In this document: piece by piece, positions 39,485-48,770 of the stretch
How the letters are laid out: each line of letters starts with the position of its first letter
Position numbering within the stretch: the stretch's first letter is position 1
DNA from: Candidatus Eisenbergiella merdipullorum
Lineage (GTDB): Bacteria > Bacillota > Clostridia > Lachnospirales > Lachnospiraceae
Assembly (NCBI GenBank): GCA_019118445.1
Contig: DWYY01000045.1
Coordinates: 46,151 to 110,150 of the forward strand
Direction: 5' to 3'
DNA: 64,000 nucleotides
Notes under the pieces: model-generated
What the model was told of the DNA's origin: nothing
The model's database searches: none
What the model saw: the letters and a program-made list of their open reading frames with translations, nothing else
Translations under genes and position numbers: made by a program

Positions 39485-42400
39485 AGCATTCCTCCTTGAC
39501 GATACAGCAGAGATGCATACAGATTTGTAGGATCATATTGCAGGCAGATGTCTGCATGCTTTTTCCATCTCTCATCTCCAGCAGCCCAATATGCCATGGA
39601 AAGCTGCCAGTGGCAGGCGGCTTTTTTCTGCTCTTCAGCAGGTTCTATATAGCTGATGAAGAATGGGGTCGCCTTAAAGAATCCGGGCACACGGGAATCG
39701 AGAGCTTTTTCATAAGCATGTATCTGTCCGCTCAGCAAACGGCGCGCTTCTGTATCTCTCCCCAACCGTTTACAGCACAAAGCCTGCCAGCAGGGCAGTT
39801 CCGCAAAATAGAAATTGGAAAAATACCCCCTTTCAATAGATGTCAGATCTTTCCATATCTCCCTGGCTGCTTCAAACTCTCCCAGCTTTTCTAAGCATAG
39901 CGCCTCAAAATAGCGATGTGGAGCCAAAAGGCCCTCATTCCACAGCGCAGCACCCAGATTCCCGGGAAATCTCTGCGCTCTGCGGAACCATCCCAAAGCC
40001 TCCGATACACGATCCTGTATCAGAATCTTTCTTCCGATATTATGACAGGCAAACATATACTGTTCTGCCACCGCATGTTCTCCGCCTTCACAGGGGATAA
40101 AGCGATGTTCTTCCATAAGGTCAAGGGCTTCTTCGGAACGGTCTGCCATATTCAGGGCTCTGACCCATTCGATCATGATATCATCACGTATCGATACCGG
40201 ATCCGTTTTCCTGAACCATTCCAGCACCGTTTCCGGAGCATATCCGTTCCGGAGGGCGACATATGCCGCTTCCCACAGGAGCTGCTCGCTGTGCGGATCT
40301 GCCAAACGGGCCTGTTCCAGAAGAACAGACGCTCTCTTTCGTCCGTCCTTATCAGTATGGCTGTAGGATACGACAGCCAGATCGCGCAGGAGTCCTGCGT
40401 CTTTCGGTCTTTTCTTTAAGGCTCTTTCCCAGAGGATCTCTGCTTCCTTATATTCTTTGTGGTGATATTTCATACAGGCCAGCAAGTCTTCCGGCTGCCC
40501 ATGTCCTATCTGATGGCCTATTACATATTGCAGAGCGTCCGCTTCGATCTTTCTTAATGGAAATGCGCTGCCGATTGGCAGGCCTTCCAGTTTCACTTCT
40601 TTTCTTCCCTGCAGATAAGCACATACGACAGCAGAAAGAATGGTCGGTTTCTCCAAATGCTCCAGCAGCCCGGCTGCCAGACTGCGATCTCCTTCCTCCA
40701 GCAAATCCTGTGCGATATCCAGAGCGGTGAGGCTGGGATCAGAACTTAAAGGGCGATAAAAATCCTTCCAGTCAATCTCCCCGAGTTCTGCCCACTGCAG
40801 GAGCAGACGCGCCAGATGATCCAGAGGATCCTGACGCAGAAGCGCTTTCACCGCTTTCGTATCTCCCTGCGCTCTGATCAGCAGACAGGCTGCGCGCGAA
40901 TTTCTTGGATCTGCCTGCAGGGCCTCTCTGGCCGCCCAGGCCATCTTTCCCATCCGTCCCATACGTCCATACAGACAGCCCAGCCTTGTCATTGCCCGGG
41001 ATCTGGCATCCTGATTCCATGCCGCTTTCTGATGCCAGTCCTCTGCTTTTTCCGGCTGTTCCAACGCTTCATATATCAGGCCCAGCAAATAAGGAAGTTC
41101 CCCGCTTTCCGGATTATTATTGCGCATAGTGACACTGTTCCATGCCCGTTCAGCGTAATCCTTTGCCTCCTGATAGCGCTGCTGCCCCAGACGAAGGCGT
41201 GCCAGCGCGATAAGGCTTGGAGCATGTCCCGGTTCCCGTCTCAGAGCCTCCTGCCAGTACATTTCCGGCCAGGCAACAGGATCCCGGTATTGTTCTACAT
41301 GTACGCCTGCCTGATAACATTCCCAGGCTGTCTTCAAGGAAGAAAGATCAGGATTATCCGGCAGGATCTCAGGAAGCGGCACAAAAGAGGCATCCGTTTT
41401 CCGATAATGCAGCAGTTCCTTTCCATTACAGTCTGACAAACGGATTTCTTTCGGTTCTTCTGCCATTGCTTCCGCCATGGATATGGTCCACGGCCTTCCG
41501 GGCAAGAGCGCCGGACAGTCCACACATTTTCCATCGATCTCCAGCTTTGCGCCCATCTGCTCTTTCGTAGTCTGCAGGCGGATGACCCGTCCTTCCACGG
41601 ACAGCGCAGCTTCCAGAGTAGCGCATACAGGCACCCCCAGCTCGCCGATCGGGTACCAGCTCTGGGAGAAGGTTTTCGTCTCATAAGCCTCCAGCCAGGC
41701 AAAATCGGGCTGATTGTTGGAATAACTGCCTGCCATTAGTTCTGCATATGGGCCGTCCGCATCTGTCAATGCCCGTTCCCAGTTTTCAGAAAGCTGGTTA
41801 TAGGCCCATGTAAATAACTTTTTTCCTGTAGAGGTGAATGGATCTGCCACATGCACCACGCCGCGCCCTTTTCCTTCATCATAACCGCCGAAAAAGGGTT
41901 CTTTTGTAGGCGCTGAAAAGAATGAGGTCGGCTGACGTGTTTCGGCATGATGATCGATATGTACTCCCTCTCCCAGCCGGATGCCATTATACGTCCCTGA
42001 CGCGATCGGATACGTGGTATTGTCCTTTCTGTAATGAAAATTCACGTAAGTAACATCCGGCGGAAAGAAAATACGGTATTTTTCGTTCACGGGAACAGCG
42101 GCATTTTCCCACCAAAGGAAAGAGTGACGCAGAGGAGTCCGATTATAAACCCTTATACGTGTCTCAAGCCGCGCGGCGTCCGGCTTCAGATGGATCCCCA
42201 CCATTCCTTTCATTCGATCCAGAGGATCATGTTCACTGAGCCATACAGTCCCGCCCCCATCCTCATCGCGTTCTATCTGCCAGTCAACCGGCAGGAATGT
42301 GGAAGGACGATGATGACATGGCCAGTTGAACTCACAGCCCCCTGAGATCCAGGAACCCAGCATACCGATCAAGGCAGGTTTAATGACATGCTGCCTGTAA

Positions 42401-42684
42401 AAGAAATCATAATCATTCACTTTATCATACGCCGAAAATATTCTTCCTCCCAACTGCGGGAGGATCTCCAGCCGGATATATTTATTTTCCAGACAGATGC
42501 ATGTATATTCCCTCTCCTCCGGTTCCCCCTTATTGATCGCGATGACAACACGATTCGGATATGGATCCCCGCTGGAGCGTTGGTGCACCCGGCTCTCCGC
42601 GAACATCGGGAGCTCTTCTGCCGCCGGTTCAACATAAGTAGGTAACTTTTTTGATGTGACAGTGATCTCTACAGCATTTCCCAT
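39481..42684 (-). CDS. DUF5107/TPR-repeat protein in sugar utilisation operon
   Basis: About 1067 aa; mutarotase-like N-terminus 'CICLENKYIRLEILPQLGGRIFSAYDKVNDYDFFYRQHVIKPALIGMLGSWISGGCEFNWPCHHRPSTFLPVD', then repeated TPR-like helices. Confidence 0.85.
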   Translation of the reverse strand: MGNAVEITVTSKKLPTYVEPAAEELPMFAESRVHQRSSGDPYPNRVVIAINKGEPEEREYTCICLENKYIRLEILPQLGGRIFSAYDKVNDYDFFYRQHVIKPALIGMLGSWISGGCEFNWPCHHRPSTFLPVDWQIERDEDGGGTVWLSEHDPLDRMKGMVGIHLKPDAARLETRIRVYNRTPLRHSFLWWENAAVPVNEKYRIFFPPDVTYVNFHYRKDNTTYPIASGTYNGIRLGEGVHIDHHAETRQPTSFFSAPTKEPFFGGYDEGKGRGVVHVADPFTSTGKKLFTWAYNQLSENWERALTDADGPYAELMAGSYSNNQPDFAWLEAYETKTFSQSWYPIGELGVPVCATLEAALSVEGRVIRLQTTKEQMGAKLEIDGKCVDCPALLPGRPWTISMAEAMAEEPKEIRLSDCNGKELLHYRKTDASFVPLPEILPDNPDLSSLKTAWECYQAGVHVEQYRDPVAWPEMYWQEALRREPGHAPSLIALARLRLGQQRYQEAKDYAERAWNSVTMRNNNPESGELPYLLGLIYEALEQPEKAEDWHQKAAWNQDARSRAMTRLGCLYGRMGRMGKMAWAAREALQADPRNSRAACLLIRAQGDTKAVKALLRQDPLDHLARLLLQWAELGEIDWKDFYRPLSSDPSLTALDIAQDLLEEGDRSLAAGLLEHLEKPTILSAVVCAYLQGRKEVKLEGLPIGSAFPLRKIEADALQYVIGHQIGHGQPEDLLACMKYHHKEYKEAEILWERALKKRPKDAGLLRDLAVVSYSHTDKDGRKRASVLLEQARLADPHSEQLLWEAAYVALRNGYAPETVLEWFRKTDPVSIRDDIMIEWVRALNMADRSEEALDLMEEHRFIPCEGGEHAVAEQYMFACHNIGRKILIQDRVSEALGWFRRAQRFPGNLGAALWNEGLLAPHRYFEALCLEKLGEFEAAREIWKDLTSIERGYFSNFYFAELPCWQALCCKRLGRDTEARRLLSGQIHAYEKALDSRVPGFFKATPFFISYIEPAEEQKKAACHWQLSMAYWAAGDERWKKHADICLQYDPTNLYASLLYRQGGML

Positions 42685-42840
42685 TTCTGTCTCCTTTATC
42701 CAATGACCTGAAAAAACGGAACGTAGCGGATATCTCACTATTTTTTTCAGACATCTGTCTTTTATGTATTTTAGGATATCATCTCTGTTTTTCGGACGCC
42801 AGTTAAAATCCCGCGGAATAATTCCGTCTATTTTTAAAAA

Positions 42841-42865
42841 AGACTGGCCCGTTCTGGGTCAGTCT
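42841..42865 (-). terminator. intrinsic terminator of the regulator gene
   Basis: Minus strand AGACTGACCC-AGAAC-GGGCCAGTCT followed by TTTTTTA. Confidence 0.75.
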
Positions 42866-42921
42866 CGATGTCGGACTCCTGTGCCGAAAAACGTATTCGT
42901 TTACTGTGGGATCTCTGCCTG

Positions 42922-44058
42922 TCAGGGCTTCATATCGATCGCATCCTGCAAAGCGTCAGGACGAAGATAATTTTCAAGCAGCCGAAAGAGCTGTGTGCGG
43001 TCCGGAAGGCTGTTGTGTGTCAGAAGACGATGCAGACGGTATCGGATCGTTGCATCACTGGCATCCAGTTGATCCGCAAGGCTCTCTATGGTCTTTCCGT
43101 TCCGAATCCCGAGGAGAATGCAAAGATCCAGGCGGTCTGCATCTGCAAGCAGTGTATCTAAGGAAAGGATGGACGTTGCTTCATTATCCGCATAAAAGTT
43201 CACATCCAAAGATATAGGATGATCAGGAACCTCCTTTACGGACTGTACCGGTCCGAAATATGCGGTAGAACCACGGATTGCTATCTGACAACGGACATGA
43301 ACCGTAACTGAAACAGCTCCGGTCTGACGCGCCAGATACGCAAAAATGTTCACGGCCTGTCGTCCAAGCTCATAATGATCCAGAGAAGCAGTAGTCAGGG
43401 AAGGAGCTGTCAGCTGAGAGATCATAGAGCTCCCGAAGCCCGCCAGATAAAGGTCTTCCGGCACGCGGATCCCCTCTGCGTGCAGACGGCGCAGAAGAGA
43501 GACTGCCACGATATCAGTAGAACAGATGACTGCATTATAAAAAGAGACATGCTTCCGGAAATGTTGAAAGCAGTTCTCCAGTGAAGCCAGATTGGGGTAG
43601 ATATCCTGTTTTCCGGCCTGTATGATCTCAGATTCCAAAAAACATTGCTGTTTGATAAGATCCGCAGAAGAATTCGGATTGATGCCGTACAGAGCTATCC
43701 GGGAACGTTCAGCCGCGCACAGATAAGATATCAGATCCTGCATGGCGGTATAATGATTCATAAGCACCATGCTCTGACCCGCAAAAGTTTCCTTCAGGCG
43801 GTAACTGACAACTACGGATTTTTTACCATTTAAAGCCAATGCGCGCACTGCCTTGGGAACCCAGGTGGCAGAGGTGCCGATCACGATACAGAATTCGTCT
43901 GAAAAATCACTCATGCCCTCTTTTTCATCAAGGAAATTGTCCAGGAAATACATTTTATATTTTTTGCGGGAACATTCCTGCCGTATTCCGGAGAGTGTTT
44001 CCAGGCACCAGGGACTGTTTATGTAATTTGGTTCTATAAGGATAGGAATCTTCAACAT
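42922..44058 (-). CDS. transcriptional regulator: LacI-type ligand-binding domain with C-terminal HTH-like region
   Basis: N-terminal PBP-like 'IPILIEPNYINSPWCLETLSGIRQECSRKKYKMYFLD...IAVSLLRRLHAEGIRVPEDLYLAGFGSSMISQLTAPSLTTASLDHYELGRQAVNI'; C-terminal 'LCILLGIRNGKTIESLADQLDASDATIRYRLHRLL'. Confidence 0.8.
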   Translation of the reverse strand: MLKIPILIEPNYINSPWCLETLSGIRQECSRKKYKMYFLDNFLDEKEGMSDFSDEFCIVIGTSATWVPKAVRALALNGKKSVVVSYRLKETFAGQSMVLMNHYTAMQDLISYLCAAERSRIALYGINPNSSADLIKQQCFLESEIIQAGKQDIYPNLASLENCFQHFRKHVSFYNAVICSTDIVAVSLLRRLHAEGIRVPEDLYLAGFGSSMISQLTAPSLTTASLDHYELGRQAVNIFAYLARQTGAVSVTVHVRCQIAIRGSTAYFGPVQSVKEVPDHPISLDVNFYADNEATSILSLDTLLADADRLDLCILLGIRNGKTIESLADQLDASDATIRYRLHRLLTHNSLPDRTQLFRLLENYLRPDALQDAIDMKP

Positions 44059-44092
44059 GATCTTTCTCCTTTCCCACTACATTTTAGTATAA

Positions 44093-44106
44093 CATTGCGA
44101 GCAATG
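44093..44106. promoter_or_regulatory. operator-like palindrome next to a -10-like element of the regulator gene
   Basis: CATTGC-GA-GCAATG, directly beside TATACT on the minus strand (44087-44092). Confidence 0.5.
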
Positions 44107-44148
44107 CAATTATGGATTTTAAATCATTCAGGTAAAAGAGCAAAAAAA

Positions 44149-44188
44149 GCTGCAGCATTTATGCCTTTTTAGTCATAGATGCTGCAGC
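44149..44188 (-). terminator. intrinsic terminator of the sigma/anti-sigma pair
   Basis: 10-bp stem GCTGCAGCAT/ATGCTGCAGC followed on the minus strand by TTTTTTTG. Confidence 0.8.
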
Positions 44189-44215
44189 CGATTTTTTGTT
44201 TTTTCTAACCTTCGC

Positions 44216-45010
44216 TTATTCTCCCATTGTCACCAGCTCTGCGGCCATCTCCGCCAGCTGTTCCGGCTCCATGGTCAGATCAAAGCCCAGAAGCTCGTAG
44301 CTCAATCCGTCCTTTTCAAATCTGCAGTTATAGCTGACCGTTTCCTCCACTTCATTGCTTCCGTAAGCGAATACCAGTCTGCCCTCCTGCTCTGCCTGAA
44401 TGTCTTCTTCCGTCATCTCATAATCGGCAGGAACGAACTTGTGTACCGTTCTGGTGACAGTCAGGCTGATGCCGCCTTTCTCGCCTTCCCAGACAGGCGT
44501 AACGCCGGGCACTCCAGCCGTTTCTCCCTCGTAGGCACGGCTTGGATAAATATAAGCCGTAACGTCCTGCGTACCGTCCGTATAGGTCAGATCGACTCCC
44601 TTATAGCTGGAAAGCACGTTTCCATCCTCATCGTAATCACTGCTGTCCACCGGAAGTGCGGAAACAAACCGGAAGCCGTTGGAGAATTCTTCCACGGAAG
44701 GAAATTCAAAGCCAACCGCCGCTTCCACTTCGGCAAGAGCGGAATAATCCTTTACCTGCTCATTCAGATAGGAATGGCTGGCCGAGGACGCAAGCCTTCC
44801 TGCCGCCGCCGCTGTCACGGAACCGATCAGGGCTATTGCTGCCGCCGCGAGGACCACCTTTTTTGCGCTGAATTTTTTCATGTGTCTGCTCCTTTCCGCA
44901 TCTTTGATGCGCCTGTCAAGCTCCGTTTTCATGTCTGCGGGAACGGGAATCCTTTCCGCTTCCTCACGGAACCATTCTGCTATTTTTCCATCTGCTTTTC
45001 TTTTTCTCAT
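44216..45010 (-). CDS. membrane protein, putative anti-sigma factor
   Basis: 264 aa, single TM after an N-terminal cytoplasmic segment; start overlaps the end of the upstream sigma factor gene. Confidence 0.6.
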   Translation of the reverse strand: MRKRKADGKIAEWFREEAERIPVPADMKTELDRRIKDAERSRHMKKFSAKKVVLAAAAIALIGSVTAAAAGRLASSASHSYLNEQVKDYSALAEVEAAVGFEFPSVEEFSNGFRFVSALPVDSSDYDEDGNVLSSYKGVDLTYTDGTQDVTAYIYPSRAYEGETAGVPGVTPVWEGEKGGISLTVTRTVHKFVPADYEMTEEDIQAEQEGRLVFAYGSNEVEETVSYNCRFEKDGLSYELLGFDLTMEPEQLAEMAAELVTMGE

Positions 45011-45645
45011 ATACCGCTCCTGTCCGGAATGTCATTCTTCCTCACTCTGGCTGTGATACTGCCGCCGTGTTTCTTTCCTGTGTCTTCGTCCGCAAGGCTC
45101 TTTTCCAGCTTTTTTCTCGCTGTATGCAGCCTCGATTTGACGGTTCCTTCCAGGCATCCGGTGATCCTTGCGATCTGCGCCGTGCTGAACTCGTTATAAT
45201 AATATAAAACCACGATGCTCCGGTGCTTCTCATCCAGATCTTTTACGGCTCTGCGTATCCTTTCCTGTTCCTCTTTTCCAAGCAGGCGCGATAGGCAGTC
45301 GCCCTCGTCCGCCCTGTCCGCGCGGACCGCGATGTCCTCGTCCGGGATCTCGCGCTTTCCTTTCCGTCCGCATTTCCAGGCAAGTCGGGTCAGGATCCGG
45401 TAAAACCAACTTTTAAAGCCTGCCGGCTGTTTCAGCTCCTTCGCATGCAGATATACCTGTACAAACGCATCCTGCACGATATCCTCCGCATCCATCCTGC
45501 TTCCCGTCAGAAAGACCGCCGTGCGGTAGGCCTGCACATGATAGAGCTCATAAATCCGGTCAAAAGCCTCGCGGCTCCCCATCTGCAGTTGTCTTATCAA
45601 TTCCTGTTCGTCCAAGGGCTTCTCCTTTTTGCTGCATGGCAGCAT
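45007..45645 (-). CDS. ECF-type RNA polymerase sigma factor
   Basis: 'FDRIYELYHVQAYRTAVFLTGSRMDAEDIVQDAFVQVYLHAKEL' sigma-2; 'EFSTAQIARITGCLEGTVKSRLHTARKKLEK' sigma-4. Confidence 0.93.
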   Translation of the reverse strand: MLPCSKKEKPLDEQELIRQLQMGSREAFDRIYELYHVQAYRTAVFLTGSRMDAEDIVQDAFVQVYLHAKELKQPAGFKSWFYRILTRLAWKCGRKGKREIPDEDIAVRADRADEGDCLSRLLGKEEQERIRRAVKDLDEKHRSIVVLYYYNEFSTAQIARITGCLEGTVKSRLHTARKKLEKSLADEDTGKKHGGSITARVRKNDIPDRSGI

Positions 45646-45816
45646 TTACCTTTTTCGGTGCACCTGTCTATAAGAGGCTGCCAGAAGGCGGATGGTTCAT
45701 TTTTATTTGTCTTTATCACAGGAAGAAAAATCTTGTCAAACCTTTTTTTTTCTATTACAATGAAAATGCAGCGGCATACGGGGGCCTTTTCGCACGGCGT
45801 GCGGAAAGGAGTAAAA

Positions 45817-46467
45817 ATGTCATATAGTTGCAGACGGATTCCGGTACTGGCTATGGTACTGGTATTTCTTTTATTATCCTGCGGCTGCGGCCGCGATGAG
45901 ATCATGGAACTGGAGCCTGCAGCGGCTTTTGGAGAAACACAGGCACAAAAGGACAGCGCGCAGATGGCAGAAGCATCGGAAGCCGCTTGGGAAACGGAAA
46001 CGCCTGCGGTGTGGGTGATACATATCTGCGGGGCAGTAAACCGTCCCGGCGTGTACACCTTTCCGGAAGGAAGCCGGGTATGCGACGCAGTGGATGCGGC
46101 AGGCGGACTGAGCGAAGAGGCTGCGGCAAACAGCCTGAATCAGGCGGCGCTGCTGTCTGATGGGCTGCAGATCGTTGTGCCAACGCAGGAGGAAGCCGAA
46201 GGGCTTTTGTCCGGTATTTTTTCTTCCGGTATCTACACGGCGGACGGTGCCGCAGGAACAGCACAGTCCTCCGATGGACTTGTAAACATCAACACGGCTT
46301 CTCTGGAAGAGCTGATGACCCTGCCCGGGATCGGGCAGACCAGGGCGGAGGCCATTCTCGCCTACCGTCAGGCACAGGGAGGCTTTCAGACGATCGAAGA
46401 TATCATGAAGGTGGACGGCATCAAGGAAGGCAGCTTTGCAAAGCTGAAGGAAAAGATCACCGTCTGA
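45817..46467 (+). CDS. comEA: ComEA family helix-hairpin-helix DNA-binding protein (putative lipoprotein)
   Basis: SLBB-like 'VIHICGAVNRPGVYTFPEGSRVCDAVDAAGG'; HhH 'LVNINTASLEELMTLPGIGQTRAEAILAYRQAQGGFQTIEDIMKVDGI'; lipobox-like 'LLLSCGCG'. Confidence 0.92.
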   Translation: MSYSCRRIPVLAMVLVFLLLSCGCGRDEIMELEPAAAFGETQAQKDSAQMAEASEAAWETETPAVWVIHICGAVNRPGVYTFPEGSRVCDAVDAAGGLSEEAAANSLNQAALLSDGLQIVVPTQEEAEGLLSGIFSSGIYTADGAAGTAQSSDGLVNINTASLEELMTLPGIGQTRAEAILAYRQAQGGFQTIEDIMKVDGIKEGSFAKLKEKITV

Positions 46468-46552
46468 CGCGGGATTTCTATTCTTGCGCGGAAGCGTGCT
46501 CAGAGCCTGCGCGCATGCCTCAGCGTAAAACGCTCCGGCAAGGGAGGTAAAT

Positions 46553-47242
46553 ATGGCAAAGAAAGTTCTGGTAGTAGATGATGAGAAACTGATCGTAAAA
46601 GGTATCCGGTTCAGTCTGGAACAGGAGGGCATGGAAGTTACCTGTGCCTATGACGGGGAGGAAGCCCTGGAGGCGGCCAGGAATACGGATTTTGACATCA
46701 TCCTGCTGGACATCATGCTGCCTAAGCTTACCGGGCTGGAGGTCTGCCAGCAGATCCGGGAATTTTCCAATGTGCCGATCATCATGCTGACGGCAAAGGA
46801 TAACGATATGGATAAGATCATGGGGCTGGAATACGGTGCCGACGATTATATCACGAAGCCTTTTAACATTCTGGAGGTTAAGGCGAGGATCAAGGCGATC
46901 ATGCGCAGGACCTCCGTCCGGGACAAGGAGCCTGCCAGCCCCAAGACCGTGGTGAGCGGCGACCTGAAGCTGGACTGCGACAGCAGACGGGTCTACATCG
47001 GGGGAAAAGAAGTGAACCTGACCGCCAGGGAATTTGACCTGCTGGAGCTCCTTGCTCTGAACCCCAATAAGGTCTACAGCCGGGAAAATCTGCTGAAACT
47101 GGTATGGGGAAACGATTATCCTGGCGATGTGCGCACGGTTGATGTGCATATCCGCAGGCTCAGGGAAAAGATCGAAGCCAACCCCAGCGAGCCGAAATAC
47201 GTGCATACCAAATGGGGAGTCGGCTACTTTTTCAGGAACTGA
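46553..47242 (+). CDS. OmpR/PhoB-family response regulator
   Basis: 'KVLVVDDEKLIVKGIRFSLEQEGMEVTCAYDGEEALEAARNTDFDIILLDIMLP', winged-helix C-terminus 'DVRTVDVHIRRLREKIE'. Confidence 0.96.
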   Translation: MAKKVLVVDDEKLIVKGIRFSLEQEGMEVTCAYDGEEALEAARNTDFDIILLDIMLPKLTGLEVCQQIREFSNVPIIMLTAKDNDMDKIMGLEYGADDYITKPFNILEVKARIKAIMRRTSVRDKEPASPKTVVSGDLKLDCDSRRVYIGGKEVNLTAREFDLLELLALNPNKVYSRENLLKLVWGNDYPGDVRTVDVHIRRLREKIEANPSEPKYVHTKWGVGYFFRN

Positions 47243-47260
47243 CGGGCGGGAAGGATCAGG

Positions 47261-48757
47261 ATGGGAAAAAATATGCATGACAGGCTGAATGCGCTGCTTA
47301 CGAAAATACCCGCTCTCAGGAGCGTAAAGGTCTATATCTTTCTGCTGCTTCTCGCGATGGGGATCCTCCCCAGCTTCGTGATGCGCTACGGCATTCTCCA
47401 GAGCTATGAAAATCGGGCGGTATCCCTGCGCATTTCTGATACGCAGGCACAGTTCACGATCATAGCCAATCACCTTCTGGCAAACAACTATCTGCAGGAT
47501 ACCTCCAACGCGGCGATCAACGCGGAGCTGGAGCAGATATCCACTCTCTATGATGGGCGTGTGCTCATCATCAACAACAGCTTCCATGTGGTAAAGGATA
47601 CCTATGGCATCAGTGAAGGGAAAACCATCATTTCCGCGGAAGTGATCCGCTGTTTCAAAGGAGAAAATACAACGAATTATGAGCGTAAGGGCGGATATAT
47701 CGAAATGACGATCCCGATCATGGATTCCGTATCGAGCGCGAATACTTCCACGGATACGGCGCAGGCTTCCCCCGCGGCCGTACAGGGAGTGCTTCTTGCG
47801 AGCGTTTCCACAGAAAGCATCCGGACGACGATAGAGATCATGAAGCGGAGTGCGCTGATCATTGAGATCGTGATGATCATCTGTATCTTCGGCATCTCGG
47901 TGGGACTTTCCTCTATCCTGATCCGTCCCTTCAACCGGGTGACGCAGGCCATCAACGAAGTGAAGGACGGATTTACGGACGAGCCGATCAGCGTAAAAGA
48001 TTACCGGGAGACCGAACAGATCGTGGACGCATTCAATCAGCTTTTGAACCAGATGAAGGTCATCGACGATTCCAGGCAGGAATTTGTCGCCAACGTATCC
48101 CATGAGCTGAAAACCCCCCTTACCTCCATGAAAGTGCTGGCGGATTCCCTGATGCAGATGGGAAATGCGCCGATCGAGCTGTACCAGGAATTCATGCAGG
48201 ACATTGCAGCAGAGATCGAGCGGGAGAACAAGATCATCAACGATCTCCTCTCCCTGGTAAAAATGGATAAGACCGCGGCGCAGCTTTCCATTGAAACGGT
48301 GGACATCAATGAGCTGATCGAACTGGTGCTCAAACGCCTGCGCCCCATTGCCAGAACGAGGGATGTGGAAGTGGTATTCGAGAGCATCCGCCCGGTAACC
48401 GCAGAGGTGGACGAGGTAAAGATCACACAGGCTTTCACCAATCTGGTGGAGAACGCCATCAAATACAATAAGGAACACGGGTGGGTGAAGGTGCTTCTGG
48501 ATGCGGACCATCAGTTCTTCACTGTGGAGATCTCAGATTCTGGGATCGGCATTCCGGAGGCGGATTACGATCACATTTTTGAACGCTTCTACCGGGTGGA
48601 CAAATCCCATTCCCGGGAGATCGGCGGAACAGGGCTCGGTCTTGCGATCACGAGGAACGCCATCCTGCTGCACCGCGGCTCCATCAAGGTAAACAGCGTG
48701 GAGGGCGAAGGCACCTGCTTCACGGTGAAAATACCGCTCACCTATGTCAAACAGTAA
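47261..48757 (+). CDS. sensor histidine kinase
   Basis: HAMP region; 'EFVANVSHELKTPLTSMKVLADSL' H-box; 'EIGGTGLGLAITRNAILLHRGSI' G2 box. Confidence 0.96.
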   Translation: MGKNMHDRLNALLTKIPALRSVKVYIFLLLLAMGILPSFVMRYGILQSYENRAVSLRISDTQAQFTIIANHLLANNYLQDTSNAAINAELEQISTLYDGRVLIINNSFHVVKDTYGISEGKTIISAEVIRCFKGENTTNYERKGGYIEMTIPIMDSVSSANTSTDTAQASPAAVQGVLLASVSTESIRTTIEIMKRSALIIEIVMIICIFGISVGLSSILIRPFNRVTQAINEVKDGFTDEPISVKDYRETEQIVDAFNQLLNQMKVIDDSRQEFVANVSHELKTPLTSMKVLADSLMQMGNAPIELYQEFMQDIAAEIERENKIINDLLSLVKMDKTAAQLSIETVDINELIELVLKRLRPIARTRDVEVVFESIRPVTAEVDEVKITQAFTNLVENAIKYNKEHGWVKVLLDADHQFFTVEISDSGIGIPEADYDHIFERFYRVDKSHSREIGGTGLGLAITRNAILLHRGSIKVNSVEGEGTCFTVKIPLTYVKQ

Positions 48758-48770
48758 AACAGGAGAATTT

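Noticed and set aside
46520-48511. 663-aa minus-strand ORF antisense to the response regulator and histidine kinase
   Set aside because: Long shadow ORF created by codon bias; the + strand genes have clear RR and HK motifs and good RBSs.
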